Origin: Nymphaea colorata
Lineage: Eukaryota; Streptophyta; Magnoliopsida; Nymphaeales; Nymphaeaceae
Assembly (NCBI RefSeq): GCF_008831285.2
Contig: NC_045145.1
Span: 23,560,802-23,624,801, forward strand
Length of the DNA stretch: 64,000 nucleotides
Direction of reading: 5' to 3'
The notes under the pieces are model-generated. The model searched no databases. It was not told the origin of the DNA and saw only the letters and a list, made by a program, of their open reading frames with translations. The position numbers and the translations under genes are program-made. This document shows positions 1 to 11,627 of this stretch, piece by piece (position 1 is the stretch's first letter; each line of letters starts with the position of its first letter).

Positions 1-1847
1 GTCGTAAAAAACTAGGTACCTAAGATTATAACGTATCTAATTTATATTAAGTTCCTGTTATATCCTTCGAAAACAGAGCTTAAAGTTCATTTGGACATTA
101 AGAAAAAATATTAAAAGTAATTTATCCTAATGGCCTACTAGTGGGGGATGATTTTCAACCGGTTTCCTTCCTTCACCCTTTTCAATTGGCTGCTTTGCTA
201 TCGTGTCCATTTGTCTTTATTCCAAGTCTACCCTTGTGTTAGTAAATGCCCAATAATTACATTTTTGTCCATGGAATTTTTCTTAGTCCCAATTATGGCC
301 CTGAGTTCGAATTAAGTTTTGGTTAGACAATTGCCTCCCTATTCCGCAACCACTTAATAATTATTATTATTATTTTTTAAGTCCCGACTTTAAGATAATC
401 GACGACATTTACAAGGAAGTTCATGTATAAACTCGCACAAGGAATATACTGAAAAACCAGTCGAGCAATTAGCACGTTATATACACGTTCTCGATTCGAT
501 TCTTAGAGGGTGCCTTCTTAGAGCATTGAGGAGTTTTGATTTTTGCTGGTGACTTAGTTGGAGTTAATAAAATAACCAGATATTGCACACTAATCCATCT
601 GGATATGATTCTTACTTGAATATTGCCATAATGAAGGTGGATAAAAGCTCAAGAAAGCATTAAATGATTGCGCCAATCACCACCTCCAGGACCTTGATAA
701 TCTTCCCGACCTGCCGCTTGTGTTTTTTTCCGAAGACATTTTCAATTTTCTCTAGTGGTATGTTTTCCACGATGTCCAATATTACATGGCAAAAATGTAA
801 TTTCTAAAACCCCACACATGCCTCAATCGGGTCATTTATTCAGGAAGGTACTTAGGCAATCGGGTCATTTATTCTGGAAGGTACTTAGGCACTGTTTATG
901 ATCAAAGTAACGACCCCGGATTTGTCTGAAAAGTTCTGGATCTCCAAGACCTGAATAACATCGTCGTAGGATGACCTCCTTATCTACCATGTGCTAAAAA
1001 GCAATCTATTTCACAAATGTTAACAGTTTATAACTGTTCCATAATCTATCTCTAAAAGTTGAACAGACTCATATATACCACTTATTTACAACGAAGTCCC
1101 TTCTCTTCTTTCCTTGCCACCTCGATTCACAGTTATTTCGGGACTTGGGTGATTCTATTTAGCTAAAGAGAGCATGCTATTATCAGTCTAGAGAAATAGT
1201 AATTATAAGTCAAACTAATGATTAGACTTTCACCAATCCACCAGCCCAACCAACATATACTAGTACTTTCATCGTTTTTGACAGATGTAAATGGTCCATC
1301 TCCTTTTTTTAAGTGCAAACGTAAAACACTTCACATAATACATGTAGATATATAAATTGGTATGTGCCTTTAGAGGTCATTTGATTGCATTGGAACACCG
1401 CAGAACAGAACAGACACGTTCTGTTTTGGTAAAATCGACTCAAACGCCGGACAAAGAACGCTCAAGACAGGCAGAACAGAGAACAAGGGGTAGCAAAAGC
1501 CCCTTTTGCATTGTCTGATTTTGAGCTTTGTTGCAAATGGCAACGATTAGGTTACTAGATTTAGGGCTTTTTACTTTTTCGCATCGATTGTTTGGGGATT
1601 AAGCTTTGCCTTGATTTCTTATCATTGTTCCTGGTACATCTGATGCTCATTTGTCTGTCTACCATGAGATGTAGCTGATACGATGATGCGGCTGGCCAGG
1701 GATTTAGTTCCTACAAGCTGGAAAAGGGAGCTACAAGACTATTTAGTTTGCCCAGCTTTCTCACGTCCTCCAGCCACTTCTCCTCCGAGAATTTTTTCAT
1801 AAGCAAACTAGGTTGTTCATGTTTTTCAGATATGCAAGGGAGAGAGG

Positions 1848-2010
1848 GGATGGCTTCGTTCAGACGGCTTCTGCAACTCACAAGGACGTCCCCAAGGCAG
1901 CTCGGTTCTACTCTGAAGGACTCGGATTCACCGTCAACGTATGCACACTCAGGTGGGCAGAACTCCAATCCGGACAAATCAATGTATGCACACTCAGGTG
2001 GGCATGCAAT
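1848..2010 (+). pseudogene. Fragment of a VOC (glyoxalase/bleomycin-resistance fold) family gene, 5' exon, copy 1
   Basis: After allowing for a 1-2 base loss near 1,880, the plus strand encodes MASFRRLLQL, then HKDVPKAARFYSEGLGFTV, then VCTLRWAELQSG. This is the N-terminal beta-alpha strand pair of plant VOC-domain proteins annotated as lactoylglutathione lyase-like. The start is the ATG at 1,849, as in the intact family. The fragment has only about 45 of the roughly 130-150 residues expected and lacks the metal-binding C-terminal half. The last part of the exon (TATGCACACTCAGGTGGGCA) is duplicated about 50 bp further on. A frameshift and truncation make it non-functional. Family assignment rests on motif memory, not a search. 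Confidence 0.6.
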
Positions 2011-2151
2011 CAAGCAGGTTGCTCATTTTACTTCTCCCACATTCTAGGGTCATGTGCATTTTATGTTTCATTGTTAATTTGAGTTCTTTGTTTTCAATCC
2101 CAAACGTCTGATTTCATGCTAGGAAGGGGAGTAGGTGGTTAAAGAAGGAAC

Positions 2152-2192
2152 GATGGCTTCGTTCAGATGGCTTCTGCAACTCCACAAGGACA
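2152..2192 (+). pseudogene. Second fragment of the same VOC/glyoxalase-like 5' exon
   Basis: The start of the exon at 1,849 recurs here (MASFRWLLQLHKD), in the same orientation about 300 bp downstream and without the frameshift seen in the first fragment. Similarity ends after the HKD codons, where unrelated sequence with no continuing frame begins. Two pieces of one exon within a single hAT-type element point to an internal duplication or to two capture events. Confidence 0.5.
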
Positions 2193-3562
2193 ATTTCTTC
2201 TTGTGCCTTATATCAATGACAAATTACCAAAATTAATTCTTGTCATTCCTCTCTCTCTCTCTCCACTTTTGTTTGTTTTTATGTGAATGTGGATGTGTAG
2301 ATGAAGTGAGACATCTACCTGCTTTTGCAGAGTTTTATGATTTTGTTATATAACGTAAGTGCTGAGACTGGTGCGCCAATTATTGTTTTAACTATTTGTC
2401 AAGTCTGATTCTTCATTAATAAGCCACAGGATGTTGATTCTACTCCATCAATTCGGACTCATATAATGGCACTGACCTTGATACTTCCATTAAAAAACCA
2501 CATCTGGTATGATTTGTCCAATCATGTAATAGTCATCAAGTCATGCAGCATTAGAAGTTTTGTGATCTGATCTTGATGATCAGATAAGTCTTTTATTTAA
2601 ACCAACGTATGTGCTCGACACACTTATGTTTGTCCTTCTGTGTTTTTGATGGTAGACTGTCCTTTGGTTTGATATGAGTAAGCATGATGTCGCTTAACAG
2701 GCCAATCTTCTGGGTTTGCAGGTTTCCAGTTAAGTCATCAAGCAAAAGACTACACTTTTCATTCTCTTTTACAGTAACAAGCACCGATTGTATTGAATTA
2801 AATGGCAGTGTCAATACTTGGATTTCCATTCTTGTTGTGTCCAAACACACTAGATGGACCAACTTGTAGAAAAGAGTTCTACCCACCCGCTGGGGGGGTT
2901 TCGACTTCTTGTCGAGGAGACTACAGGTAGTCCACCGAAATTTATTCATCTAGGGGTTTGGACTTAATACCTTCAAGTTGAAGGGGGATTAAGTTTTTAA
3001 TAGCCAGGATGCTTATGTTAGCATGAACTTTTAGTGGGTGCCTCTCCGCAGCTTGCCTGTGCGAAAAATGTTAGTCTTTTCCTTTTTCTTTTCAGCAGAA
3101 ATATTTGTATCTTGTGCAGAAGACTGTTCATGCTTGACAGAAATATATTTTAGATGATTTGTTAATTCTTTGGTTTGCTAATTGCTATTTTCCCCCTTAC
3201 TTTATCTATATTTCACCTTCTAATATTAAAGTGACATGCGAATGCTTAATGCTTAATTTTTATGGTTTGCAGGAAGCAAATACATGGCCCAAATCAAGTT
3301 TGCATGATGAATGGAAATGATGAGCAGACTCTTGATGGTCATTGTACAACACTATTATAGAAAGAAAGAGTATAGAAATGGGGAGACCACTATTGAGAGT
3401 ATAGGGAAATAGTTAGAAGGTTGTTTGTACTTATACATGCAATTATGAAGAGTTGATAATTCATGAACAATGTAATTGTTTTTGTATAAATAACAAAAAT
3501 CATTTTTTTCATGAATTGATGATCTCTTTGTTTCTATCTTTTCTGTCTCTCTCTCTCTCCCC

Positions 3563-3566
<4 letters not shown>

Positions 3567-3594
<28 letters not shown>
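3567..3594. repeat. (AT)n microsatellite
   Basis: About 14 AT units inside the hAT-type element at 1,371-3,875, preceded by a short CT run. Confidence 0.95.
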
Positions 3595-3597
<3 letters not shown>

Positions 3598-4054
3598 AGA
3601 AAACTATTGCTTCATCTTCGCTATTCAAACACTTTCTTTGAATATTCTTATAATGAAACAAGAGACTTCAATAAACAAACATTGGACGGGACGAACAAGA
3701 CAGACAGTAGAGATAGAGGTAAAACAAACGCTGGACATATGGAACATGATGTTCGTTCCTAAAACTGTCAAACAATGGACAGAGAACAACATTGACAGGA
3801 TGGACAGAACAATAGTGTAATAGACAGGGCGTCTTGTCTGTTCTGTCCTACGGTACATCTATCAAAGAACCTCTAAAAGTACGTATGCACCCCAAACGTG
3901 GTTTAAATTACTGAAGTCCACCTCAATCCACCGTTCAATTTGAGTTTAGACTGACTGTGTCTGATTCAGTCGCAGCTCTATGTACTGCATAATCTTTACT
4001 ATGAGAAAGAGAGAGAGATTCAATCACTTGGGCTAGGGTACTGGTTCTAGTTAA

Positions 4055-4656
4055 GACTTTGTTTGGATGGAGGGAAAGGAAAGGAAAAGGAAGGGTGGAA
4101 AGGAAAAGGAAGGGTGGAAAGGAAAAGAAAAGAAAGAGAAGGAAAGGGAATGAGAAAAGAAGGGAAAGGCAAGGAAAGCGTAAAATTTATGTTACTTTAC
4201 AATAATACCCTTACCATTCAATTCTAGAGGTGTACAGAACACACAATGAACAACAGCAACCCACTGTCCAATATCAGCGATGGTCAGTTTGGTCTGACCG
4301 GTAAAGAATACCATCCAAGTCTCGAGCAGTGGTGGGAAGGAAGAGAGAGACAAACCCGGCATCCGTCGTAGTCTTGACCAGCGGTGGGGAGGGAGAGAAA
4401 GAGCTATGCAAGGTCAAGGGTATACGTTGTAGAAAGGAATAGACTTTTATTTCCTTCCCAATCTCTCTAATTTTGGAGGGATTAAATTTACATTAGAACA
4501 TCATTTCCCTTCCCTCCATTTCCTTTCCCTTCCTTTGCAACCAAACAAATTTTTTACTTTCTTTTCCTTTTCTTTCCTTTTAATTAGTCAACCCAACAAA
4601 TGATTGATTGTTCAATCATTTCCTTTCCCTCCCTTTCCCTCCATCCAAACAGGGCG
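4055..4656. mobile_element. PIF/Harbinger (Tourist-like) MITE, copy A
   Basis: The terminal inverted repeats read GACTTTGTTTGGATGGAGGG on the left and CGCCCTGTTTGGATGGAGGG inward from the right, and both run into purine-rich GGAAAGG repeats. TAA lies directly outside each end (4,052-4,054 and 4,657-4,659), the 3-bp target duplication expected for PIF/Harbinger. At 602 bp with no transposase it is non-autonomous. Short open frames inside come from its GGAAA-rich subterminal repeats and are not genes. Confidence 0.75.
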
Positions 4657-5040
4657 TAATAGTAGTTGCATGGTTTATTTGCAAATTAAATTCAAAAATC
4701 AAACTTTGGGGAGTGCATTTTTCATCCACTTGATTATGATTAGAAACAAAAAACCAAGGTCCAAAAGGGGCAGAGTTAACAACATCCTGAGAAATTAATT
4801 GTTGGAGGGGCAACCGTTCAACGCGATGCTTGCTCAAACATCAGAACTCAAATAACATTTAAACATCATAACAACCTGCGAGTATGACATTCAAAATGGT
4901 ATGGAAGAGTACTCAATTAGGCATGAACAACTCAAATCTTACTACAACTACCTAAAAAAGCCACTATTTTTTTTTTGTCCAAAAATACGTGTGAGAGAAA
5001 AGAGAGGATGGGGAGCAGATGTTGTGTTCATCCTTGCTGG

Positions 5041-5526
5041 TCAAAGCATGATGAGATGTGCAATGCACGATCCAACAGTGATCAACACCACCGCAAGTGT
5101 TGTAACAAGCATGGAGATGGCCAGAATGTGGTTAAGGAGGACCTCGCTAATTCGCAGATGTGGAGCAAATAGTAGCAACGACGAGCAAGCACAAGACTGC
5201 AAGTAAAGTGAGGCAGAGCCAGTCAGCGGGCATCTTCTCCACCAAGCACACTGGCACAAGACCAATAATCCTGCAAACCTGAACACCGACGAGATGCATC
5301 CTGATGGACTCGTAGCTGGACATAACATGTTGTTGATGTGTCTCAATCTGCAATTCATGGTGGGCAAAGAGGCGAAAATAGGGGAGGAGGAGGAACAACG
5401 GAAGCGGATAGACATGTGAGGGAGGGGTTGTGTGGAGGTAGGATAGTCTAGGCCAGTGCCCGATTCGAGGTCATGGGAGGACGATAAGTACGATGTTCTC
5501 AGCCTCCATGAAAGATAGCCAAGCAT
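5041..5526 (-). pseudogene. Captured coding block, left arm of P1: two-helix membrane protein remnant
   Basis: This 161-codon minus-strand frame is the mirror copy of the frame at 6,359-6,883. Shared parts are LGYLSW at the start, HDLES and TSTQPLPHM in a polar N-terminal half, and a hydrophobic C-terminal run with TTLAV followed by SCIAHLIML and a stop. The middle is frameshifted relative to the right-arm copy (GPV..CLVEKLP is replaced by another reading). The coding family is not recognised. Equivalent frames at 38.2 kb suggest a real ancestral protein, but this copy is broken. Confidence 0.45.
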
Positions 5527-5619
5527 GTTGTACCTATCTTTGTCGTATTTAACCGATCGCTCTCAAGAAAAAGAGGGGAAAAAAAGGGAAATGTGCTCCA
5601 AAATGTGTTTTCTGAGTAG

Positions 5620-5899
5620 CACCTGTTCAGAAAGCAAGCAATCTCCAGTAGCGGAGAGCCTAATCTGGAGACTGGTTCAGACTACGACCCAAATTTATGG
5701 AGCAATTTCACAATCCTTTCCTTTGCTTCTGCTTTTTGATTGTGGAGTTACAGACAAGGAAAATAAGAAAAGGCTATGGCAAAATTCAAAATCGTCCAAA
5801 AGCATGACAAGAAACCCTAAGATCAAAGGCCAAGGGAAAGGAAACAAGGCAAAAAATATTCAAAATGCTGACATTCAGGAATTTCACCCACTATTTCAA
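5620..5899 (+). pseudogene. Captured lysine-rich coding block, left arm of P1
   Basis: The plus strand reads FPLLLLFDCGV, then a basic stretch with SMTRNPKIKGQGKGNKAK, NIQNAD and PLFQAS, ending where the palindrome spacer begins. The mirror copy in the right arm (minus strand, about 6,014-6,300) has EYDPNLRSNFTILSF, RLWSYSQGKEE, then after a frame change RNPKIKGHGKGKKAKKIQNAD. Reading is kept only in patches, so this is a decayed exon-like fragment. The source gene is not recognised. Confidence 0.35.
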
Positions 5900-6358
5900 G
5901 CTTCGCAGGTACTCTTCATCCTTGAGTTCAGAAGATATCGTACTTATCCCTGTCCCTGAAAATCCTGCTCGGTTATCTTTCATGGAGGCCTAGGGTTTTG
6001 TTCGAAAAAGAATTTGAAATAGTGGGTGAAATTCCTGAAATGTCGGCATTTTGAATTTTTTTTGCCTTCTTCCCTTTCCCGTGGCCTTTGATCTTAGGGT
6101 TTCTCATTATGCTTTCGAATGATTTAAAATTTCGCTGTAACATTTTTCTTCTTTTCCTTGACTATAACTCCACAATCGAAAAGCAGGAGCGAAGGAAAGG
6201 ATTGTGAAATTGCTGCGTAAATTTGGGTCGTATTCTGAACCACTCCTCATATCTCCGCTGCCGGACATTGCTGGCTTTTCGAATAGGTTCTCCTCAAAAA
6301 ACACATTTTGGGGCACATCTCCCTTTGTATAAGGAGAGTTAAATACGATAGGGATAAG

Positions 6359-6883
6359 TACAACATGGTCGGCTATCTTTCATGGAGGCCGAGGATGTCG
6401 TACTTATTATCTACCCATGACCTCGAATTAGGTGCTGGCCCAGACCATCCTACCTCCACACAGCCCCTCCCACACATGCCCATCCGCTTCCGTCGTTCCT
6501 CCTTCTCCCCTGTTTCTGCCTCTTTGCCCACGATGAATCCCTCCACTTTGCAGATTGAGACGCATCAATGGCATGTTATGTCCAGTTATGAGTCCCTCGG
6601 GATGCAGGTCATCAGTGTTCAGGTCTGCGGGATTATTGGTCCTGTGGCAATGTGCTTGGTGGAGAAACTGCCCGCTTACTGGCTCTGTCTCCCTTTGCTT
6701 GTAATATTGTGCTTGCTGGCAGTTGCTTTCCTTCTCTCTCATTCCTACTGGCTACTATTTGCTCCATATCTACGAATTAGCGAGGTCCACCTTAACCACA
6801 TTCTGGCCATCTCCATGTTTGTTACAACACTTGCGGTGCTGATCACCATTAGATCGTGCATTGCACATCTCATCATGCTTTGA
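6359..6883 (+). pseudogene. Captured coding block, right arm of P1: two-helix membrane protein remnant
   Basis: The frame is open from about 6,308 to the stop at 6,881-6,883. The useful part begins near YNMVGYLSWRPRMSYL, followed by a proline- and serine-rich region (TSTQPLPHMPIRFRRSS), then VCGIIGPVAMCLVEKLP, a hydrophobic segment (LCLPLLVILCLLAVAFLL) and a second hydrophobic segment ending TTLAVLITIRSCIAHLIML. The same order and C-terminus are kept in the diverged relative at 38,048-38,655, which supports coding ancestry. The product would have two membrane segments near its C-terminus. Function is unknown. No start context, promoter or introns can be assigned, so I treat it as a captured, probably non-functional fragment. 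Confidence 0.5.
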
Positions 6884-7039
6884 CCAGCAAGGACAAACAC
6901 AACATCTGCTCCCCATCCTCCTCTTTTCTCTCACACGTATATTTAGCCGAAAAATATAGTGGCTTTTTTACGCAGCTGTAATAAGATTTGAGTTGTTGAC
7001 TGTTATTTGAGTACTCTTCCATACCATTTTGAATTTCAT

Positions 7040-7430
7040 ACTCACAGGTTGTTATGATGTTTAAATCTTATTGTCTTCTAGGTTGTCACCCAGCGAAGGA
7101 TCATGTTGGCATATCGAGGAAGCAGTCTGTGCGCAGGGGCTATTCTGAGAAAGTAGATGATCCCATTCTTTAAGTTCTGCCTTTGGGGTCCTTTTGCAAT
7201 ATAAATGGTTCACGTTTTGGTTTAGAATGTGATACCTGTATGTATAGGTGATGCTTGGTGTACTGTAGCTCACATTTATAATATGATGTTTCTATAAATT
7301 GTCATATTTCATTATGCATTATTGCACTCCTGTGTTTCTTTTATATGGTAGAGCATATTACATGCTTAGGACAAACCATATATTGTACCAACCACGCAAT
7401 TAAGCAACTTTGATACTATTCACATAGATG
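7040..7430. repeat. Inverted partner of 10,835-11,240 (outer P1 sequence)
   Basis: This stretch, from the P1 right-arm end through TGATGCTTGGTGTAC to GCAACTTTGATACTATTCAC, recurs in reverse complement at 10,835-11,240 about 3.5 kb away. The same stretch is present once in copy B (21,350-21,720). Confidence 0.75.
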
Positions 7431-10264
7431 ATTTTTTTGCTATGATAAAACATATAGGTGCCCTAACCCTTCTTCATCTGCAGAGTTTGCAAAATTTTAA
7501 CATGACTGTTGCATGGGGTGGAAGACTGGTTAGACAAGTAAATAGACCTCGTATGTTGCTTTTATGGCAAAAGTTTGAGGGGGAAGCCAATTTAAAGAAT
7601 TTACTAGCCAACTGCTTTATGCAATTATATCTACCAAATAATATGAAAAATTATGGGGAATAGAATGCATAATATTCTTGCAACAATAACATATCGGCAC
7701 TGACCTGCACAAAGTCAGATTACAGATCACATATAAGAGATATTTGAAAGGATCATGATCTTGGTGATTAGGAATGGATGAGGTTGGTTACATACTAAAA
7801 TGGAAAGTGTGAAAAAAAGCTTAGAGAGTTAAATTCTAGACTGGAATGGCGTCTTCTATTATCTTAGGTGCAAAATGAATTAGTGGGGAGAATCAAGGCA
7901 TCCATTGATATTTCATCTGAGGAAGCTCTAATTCAGTACAATGATGAAGGCATATGAGTGTTCCCCTCCACATGGATTCATCACATGATCTTCAGATACA
8001 TCTGGATAAGAGGGGAGAGTCGACTATCAAAAGGTATAAATACTAGATATATATAGGGTACTTAAGAAAAATCTGAATTCGAATTCACAAATTTCCTTGA
8101 TTATTTACTTCACATCTACGCTAGAACTGACGGAATGTCATATGAATCCTATCTGATTTCATAATCAGTTAGACATTTTTTTTACACCTAATTTTTTAAA
8201 ACAATTCAATCAGTTTCTTTTTTTGGTATCTGATCATTTAGAACAATTCAATCAGATATCTGTCCAAATCCATTCCATTGACATTCTTTAGAAAAATAAA
8301 AAAAAAATTGAAACAAATGTAAAATAATTTAATTTCAAGAATGTTCGAACACCGAACGGTGTGTAAGAAAGCTCCCTCTTTTTTTTAATCCAACAATTTA
8401 TAGCAATATCAGGCCCCACACAAGCAGAGAAGTGCAGTCAACGTAGTACAGGTCCGAAGGCACCAAAAGTGATGAAGGAAGAGATGCTTATAAGCAACCT
8501 TCACATCACGACCTCCAGCTATGATCCATGTCTTCTGTGTCACGCAGAAACCGACCGGTTTCCACCGTTTGCCATGTTCCACCATCTCGTTTCACTCATT
8601 GGAAAAATGAAATTGAAAAGAAGTTTCTAGAAATTTATTTTAAGAATTAAAGAAAGGCAAACAAAATGCAGATTTTCAAGAAATAAACTTAAATCAAATG
8701 CCAGATTATTCAATTATTTTCTGGATTCATATTCAATTGAGAGACAAGGAAAAAGACAGAGCAGGGGAGGCAAAAACCGTTCACTTGGTTTCTACAAAGA
8801 ATCAAACTGAGGACTTGGTTACTATACGCCACCTAACCTAACTGGTTGCACTACATGTGAGAAGAGAGACAGACTCAAAAAATGGACATGGAGCCTTTTT
8901 TTAATATTAATTCATGACTTTTTATTTTTCTATTTCAATTAACTGTCAATTAGAAAAAAATAGAAGGCTAAAGTGTCTTCTGATAAGTTTGCCACCTAAA
9001 GACACATACCAATTTCTATATCTATGTAACATGTATCTGTTTTGGATTTCCACTTAAAAAAAGAAATGGATAATTTTCAATAGTGTTTCTATTAACCTTC
9101 AATTTAGAAAAAGTAGAAGGCTGAAGTGGATAAGTTAAGCACCTAAAGGCACATACCAATTTCTATATCTACGTGTATGTGAAGTGTTTTACATTTTCAC
9201 TTAAAAAAAGGAGACGGACCATTTCCAATATGGATACGAGACCTATATCACTACTAAGTGAATATCCATCTTTTATATTAATATACATCCAGCCGAACTT
9301 TCCTTTGTTAGCTTTCCTATCTAAGTACCTATTTTGAACCAACAGAACAGTAAAAACATGAAATCTTGAAGTCCTATACTAGCTTTTGTCACTTTCGGGT
9401 TTGAAATAGCCATCATACTGAAAAGTGTAAACACAGAAATAGTTAGGAGTAATGCATAACAACACAAACAAGGAGAGTTGTACACTGAGTTGTGGAACTC
9501 ATACATGTGGCTTTGAACATTCAAGAATGTATAATACTAAGGTTGAAGAACATGTCTTTGGATGGTCACCAATGTGAAGCAATGAGAGCTTTATAGTACA
9601 TAAGATATGGTATTTTTAGGAAAGATTCATTAATGGTAGGTGACCAAATAAGAAATGGGGGAAAATATGAAAATAAATCTTTTTCTTGTTTCTTTTGAAA
9701 CAGAGAAAAATTGTGAACTTTGGATTGTACCATCTGCACTTATTATGACAATCGATACTATCCACTTTTTAATTTGTTTTTCCAATCCTTCATGATTAAT
9801 GTCAATGAGTGTCAAATTTGGTTATCCATGTGGGCAAAGTTTATAAAGATTTTTTTTCCCTTCTTTACAAAGCAAAAATTGATTGGTAGGATTGTGTATA
9901 CTAAGAAAAATGTTGTTATATAGTTGGAATACTTGAAAAGCAAAAGTGGAAGATGATAAAAGAGAATCCTTGGTGCATATTTTCTTTCTAGTCATGTGTA
10001 AGTACCTACCTAAATGGTTGGGCATGATGCCCCCGTGCCACCAAGTAGAACATACATGGTCAATTTAACTAATAGATAACGAAAAACTGCAGTAATTGAT
10101 ATGTTTAGGCTAAAAGCAAATGTAATGCTACCATCATTGCATTGGAACAAATCAACTTGAAAAATAAGAACTTCTCAATTTGGTAAATGTGTTAAGTCAT
10201 GCATTTAACTTTCCAAGGGAAATAAAAATGCTCTCCTTTTTTGGTTCACAAATAACTTGAATTG
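7412..10264. repeat. Unclassified repeat family R, copy A
   Basis: A non-coding AT-rich block found again at 21,705-24,565 (nearly full length), 42,885-44,665 (with an internal gap), 16,440-17,610 and 29,575-30,260 (partial). Recognisable landmarks are CTATTCACATAGATGATTTT near the left end, ACCGACCGGTTTCC near 8,550, TTTGCCACCTAAAGGCACAT near 8,988, and GTTGTACA..GAGTTGTGGAACTC near 9,475. No transposase, polyprotein or terminal signal was found, so the class is unknown. Frames inside are under 75 codons and unlike any family I know. Confidence 0.75.
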
Positions 10265-11627
10265 GTAAATGCGAGGCCATATGTTTCTACATAATTCTCC
10301 TCACTATAGCGGATATTTATCCTTTATTAAGTTTTTAAATCCATCCTTACCTTTTCTTTTTATCTAGACAAGTTTTATCTTTTTAGGTTAAGGTTGTTCA
10401 GATGCAAAGCTGTTGGGAGATGGCAACCTTCATTTTATGAATAAAAAATGAAAAAATAAAAATACATCCTTAAAAGAAAAACAAGTGATTGAATACTAGC
10501 CCAAAGGTTAGGCCAAAGGATCAACAAGAGACTTAAAGATCCCCTTTGCAGGATTTGCAACTCCTAATTATAGTGTTGTTCTTAGCCATATGTAAGGGCA
10601 AATAACCCATGCCTTGCCTTTTATAAATTCTGAACTGTTTGTTGCAACCATTGCTTCCAACAACTACATTGTAGGGATGTCAAAGGATCAAATTCGAATG
10701 GGATAAACTCATAATCATATCTGTTCTTTTGGAAATTCGCATGCTCGGATTCGAACTCATATTAAAATACGAATCGAAAAAAAAAATCGTATCGGAATTT
10801 GAATGTGAATCTGGGTCTATCAAGCGTTTGCATTATCTATGTGAATAGTATGAAAGTTGCTTAATTTCGTAGTTGTTACATAATACAATTTGTCCTAAGC
10901 AGATAATGTGCTTTACCATATAAAAGCAAAGCAGGATTCTAATAATGCATGATGAAATAAGAAAAATTTATAAAAACAACATCATATTATAAGTATGAGC
11001 TATAGTACACCAAGCATCACCTATATATACAAATATCACATTCTAAACCAAAACTTGGGGCATATATATACCAAAAGCCTCCAAAGGCAGAACTGAAATA
11101 ATGGCATCATCCACTCTCTCAAAATAGCACTGGTCACAGACTGAGACCTTGATAAGCGAGCATGTTCAGTCGCCTGGTGACAACCTAGAAGATAATAAGA
11201 TTTAAACATCATAACAACTTGTGAGAATGACCTAATTTCCAAAAGCCTATCATTTTGATAAAGCAAGGCTTTGTTGAGTCACAGTAAGTCGCTGGCTTGT
11301 CCGGTCATTATCAGCTTATAGCCGTTGATGAATCACCAGGTAAGAAGTAGCGGGAGGCAACCCCTCTAACTCCTGGGAAGATGACTTTGAGTTCAGCTTA
11401 GCTACTTACAGCAGCGAAGGACTATACTTCACTAAACGAGGGGGATAGAATTTGTTTCTCATATAGAACGAAACAACCAGCAGGCCTATGCCACAGCTGC
11501 ATGAAGCTATGATCAGCTAGTCAAGATTTCAAGGTGGTAGAGAGAGAGAGAGAAAGAGAGAGAGAATATATACATCCTCAATTGTTTGCCCTGCCCACGG
11601 GAATTGACAAATGGACCAAGTGGACCC
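10265..11627. other. Segment present in copy A only, containing an inverted P1/R end
   Basis: Copy B joins the sequences equivalent to 10,264 and 11,628 directly with a few shared bases. In copy A the extra 1.36 kb contains 10,835-11,240, the reverse complement of 7,040-7,430, plus anonymous sequence and a (GA)n run at 11,539-11,565. It is either an insertion in A or a deletion in B. No coding region is recognised; the minus frame at 11,036-11,266 is just the mirror of the repeat at 7,061-7,273. Confidence 0.6.

Larger units (their letters stand above)
1371..3875. mobile_element. hAT-like non-autonomous element carrying host gene fragments (Pack-type)
   Basis: The two ends are inverted copies: both read TAGAGGT inward, followed by similar TTTGAT and CAGAACAGA motifs. 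TAGAG fits the hAT terminal consensus TA(A/G)NG. The element is about 2.5 kb and absent from the matching place in copy B. No transposase is seen, so it would depend on one supplied elsewhere. It contains two fragments of a VOC/glyoxalase-like gene, an (AT)n run at 3,567-3,594 and otherwise anonymous sequence. The flanking 8-mers do not match, so either the site was rearranged after insertion or the ends are slightly misplaced. A frame on the minus strand at 2,593-2,949 is not recognised. Confidence 0.6.
4851..7072. repeat. Large inverted repeat P1 (copy A): arms about 1.05 kb, 114-bp spacer
   Basis: The left arm (4,851-5,899) and right arm (6,014-7,072) are reverse complements along their whole length, with scattered substitutions and small indels. 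The spacer is 5,900-6,013 and itself repeats a short piece of the arm (TTTCATGGAGGCC). Each arm carries the same two coding-like blocks in opposite orientation, a lysine-rich block near the centre and a two-helix membrane block further out. Such foldback structures are known for non-autonomous transposons with very long terminal repeats. I did not find a clear target duplication. The right arm continues into sequence that recurs inverted at 10,835-11,240. Confidence 0.85.

Noticed and set aside
2684-2869. A downstream exon of the glyoxalase-like gene (run SFSFTVTSTDC)
   Set aside because: A faint likeness to the SFTVTDI motif only; no further residues match and no splice phase can be shown.
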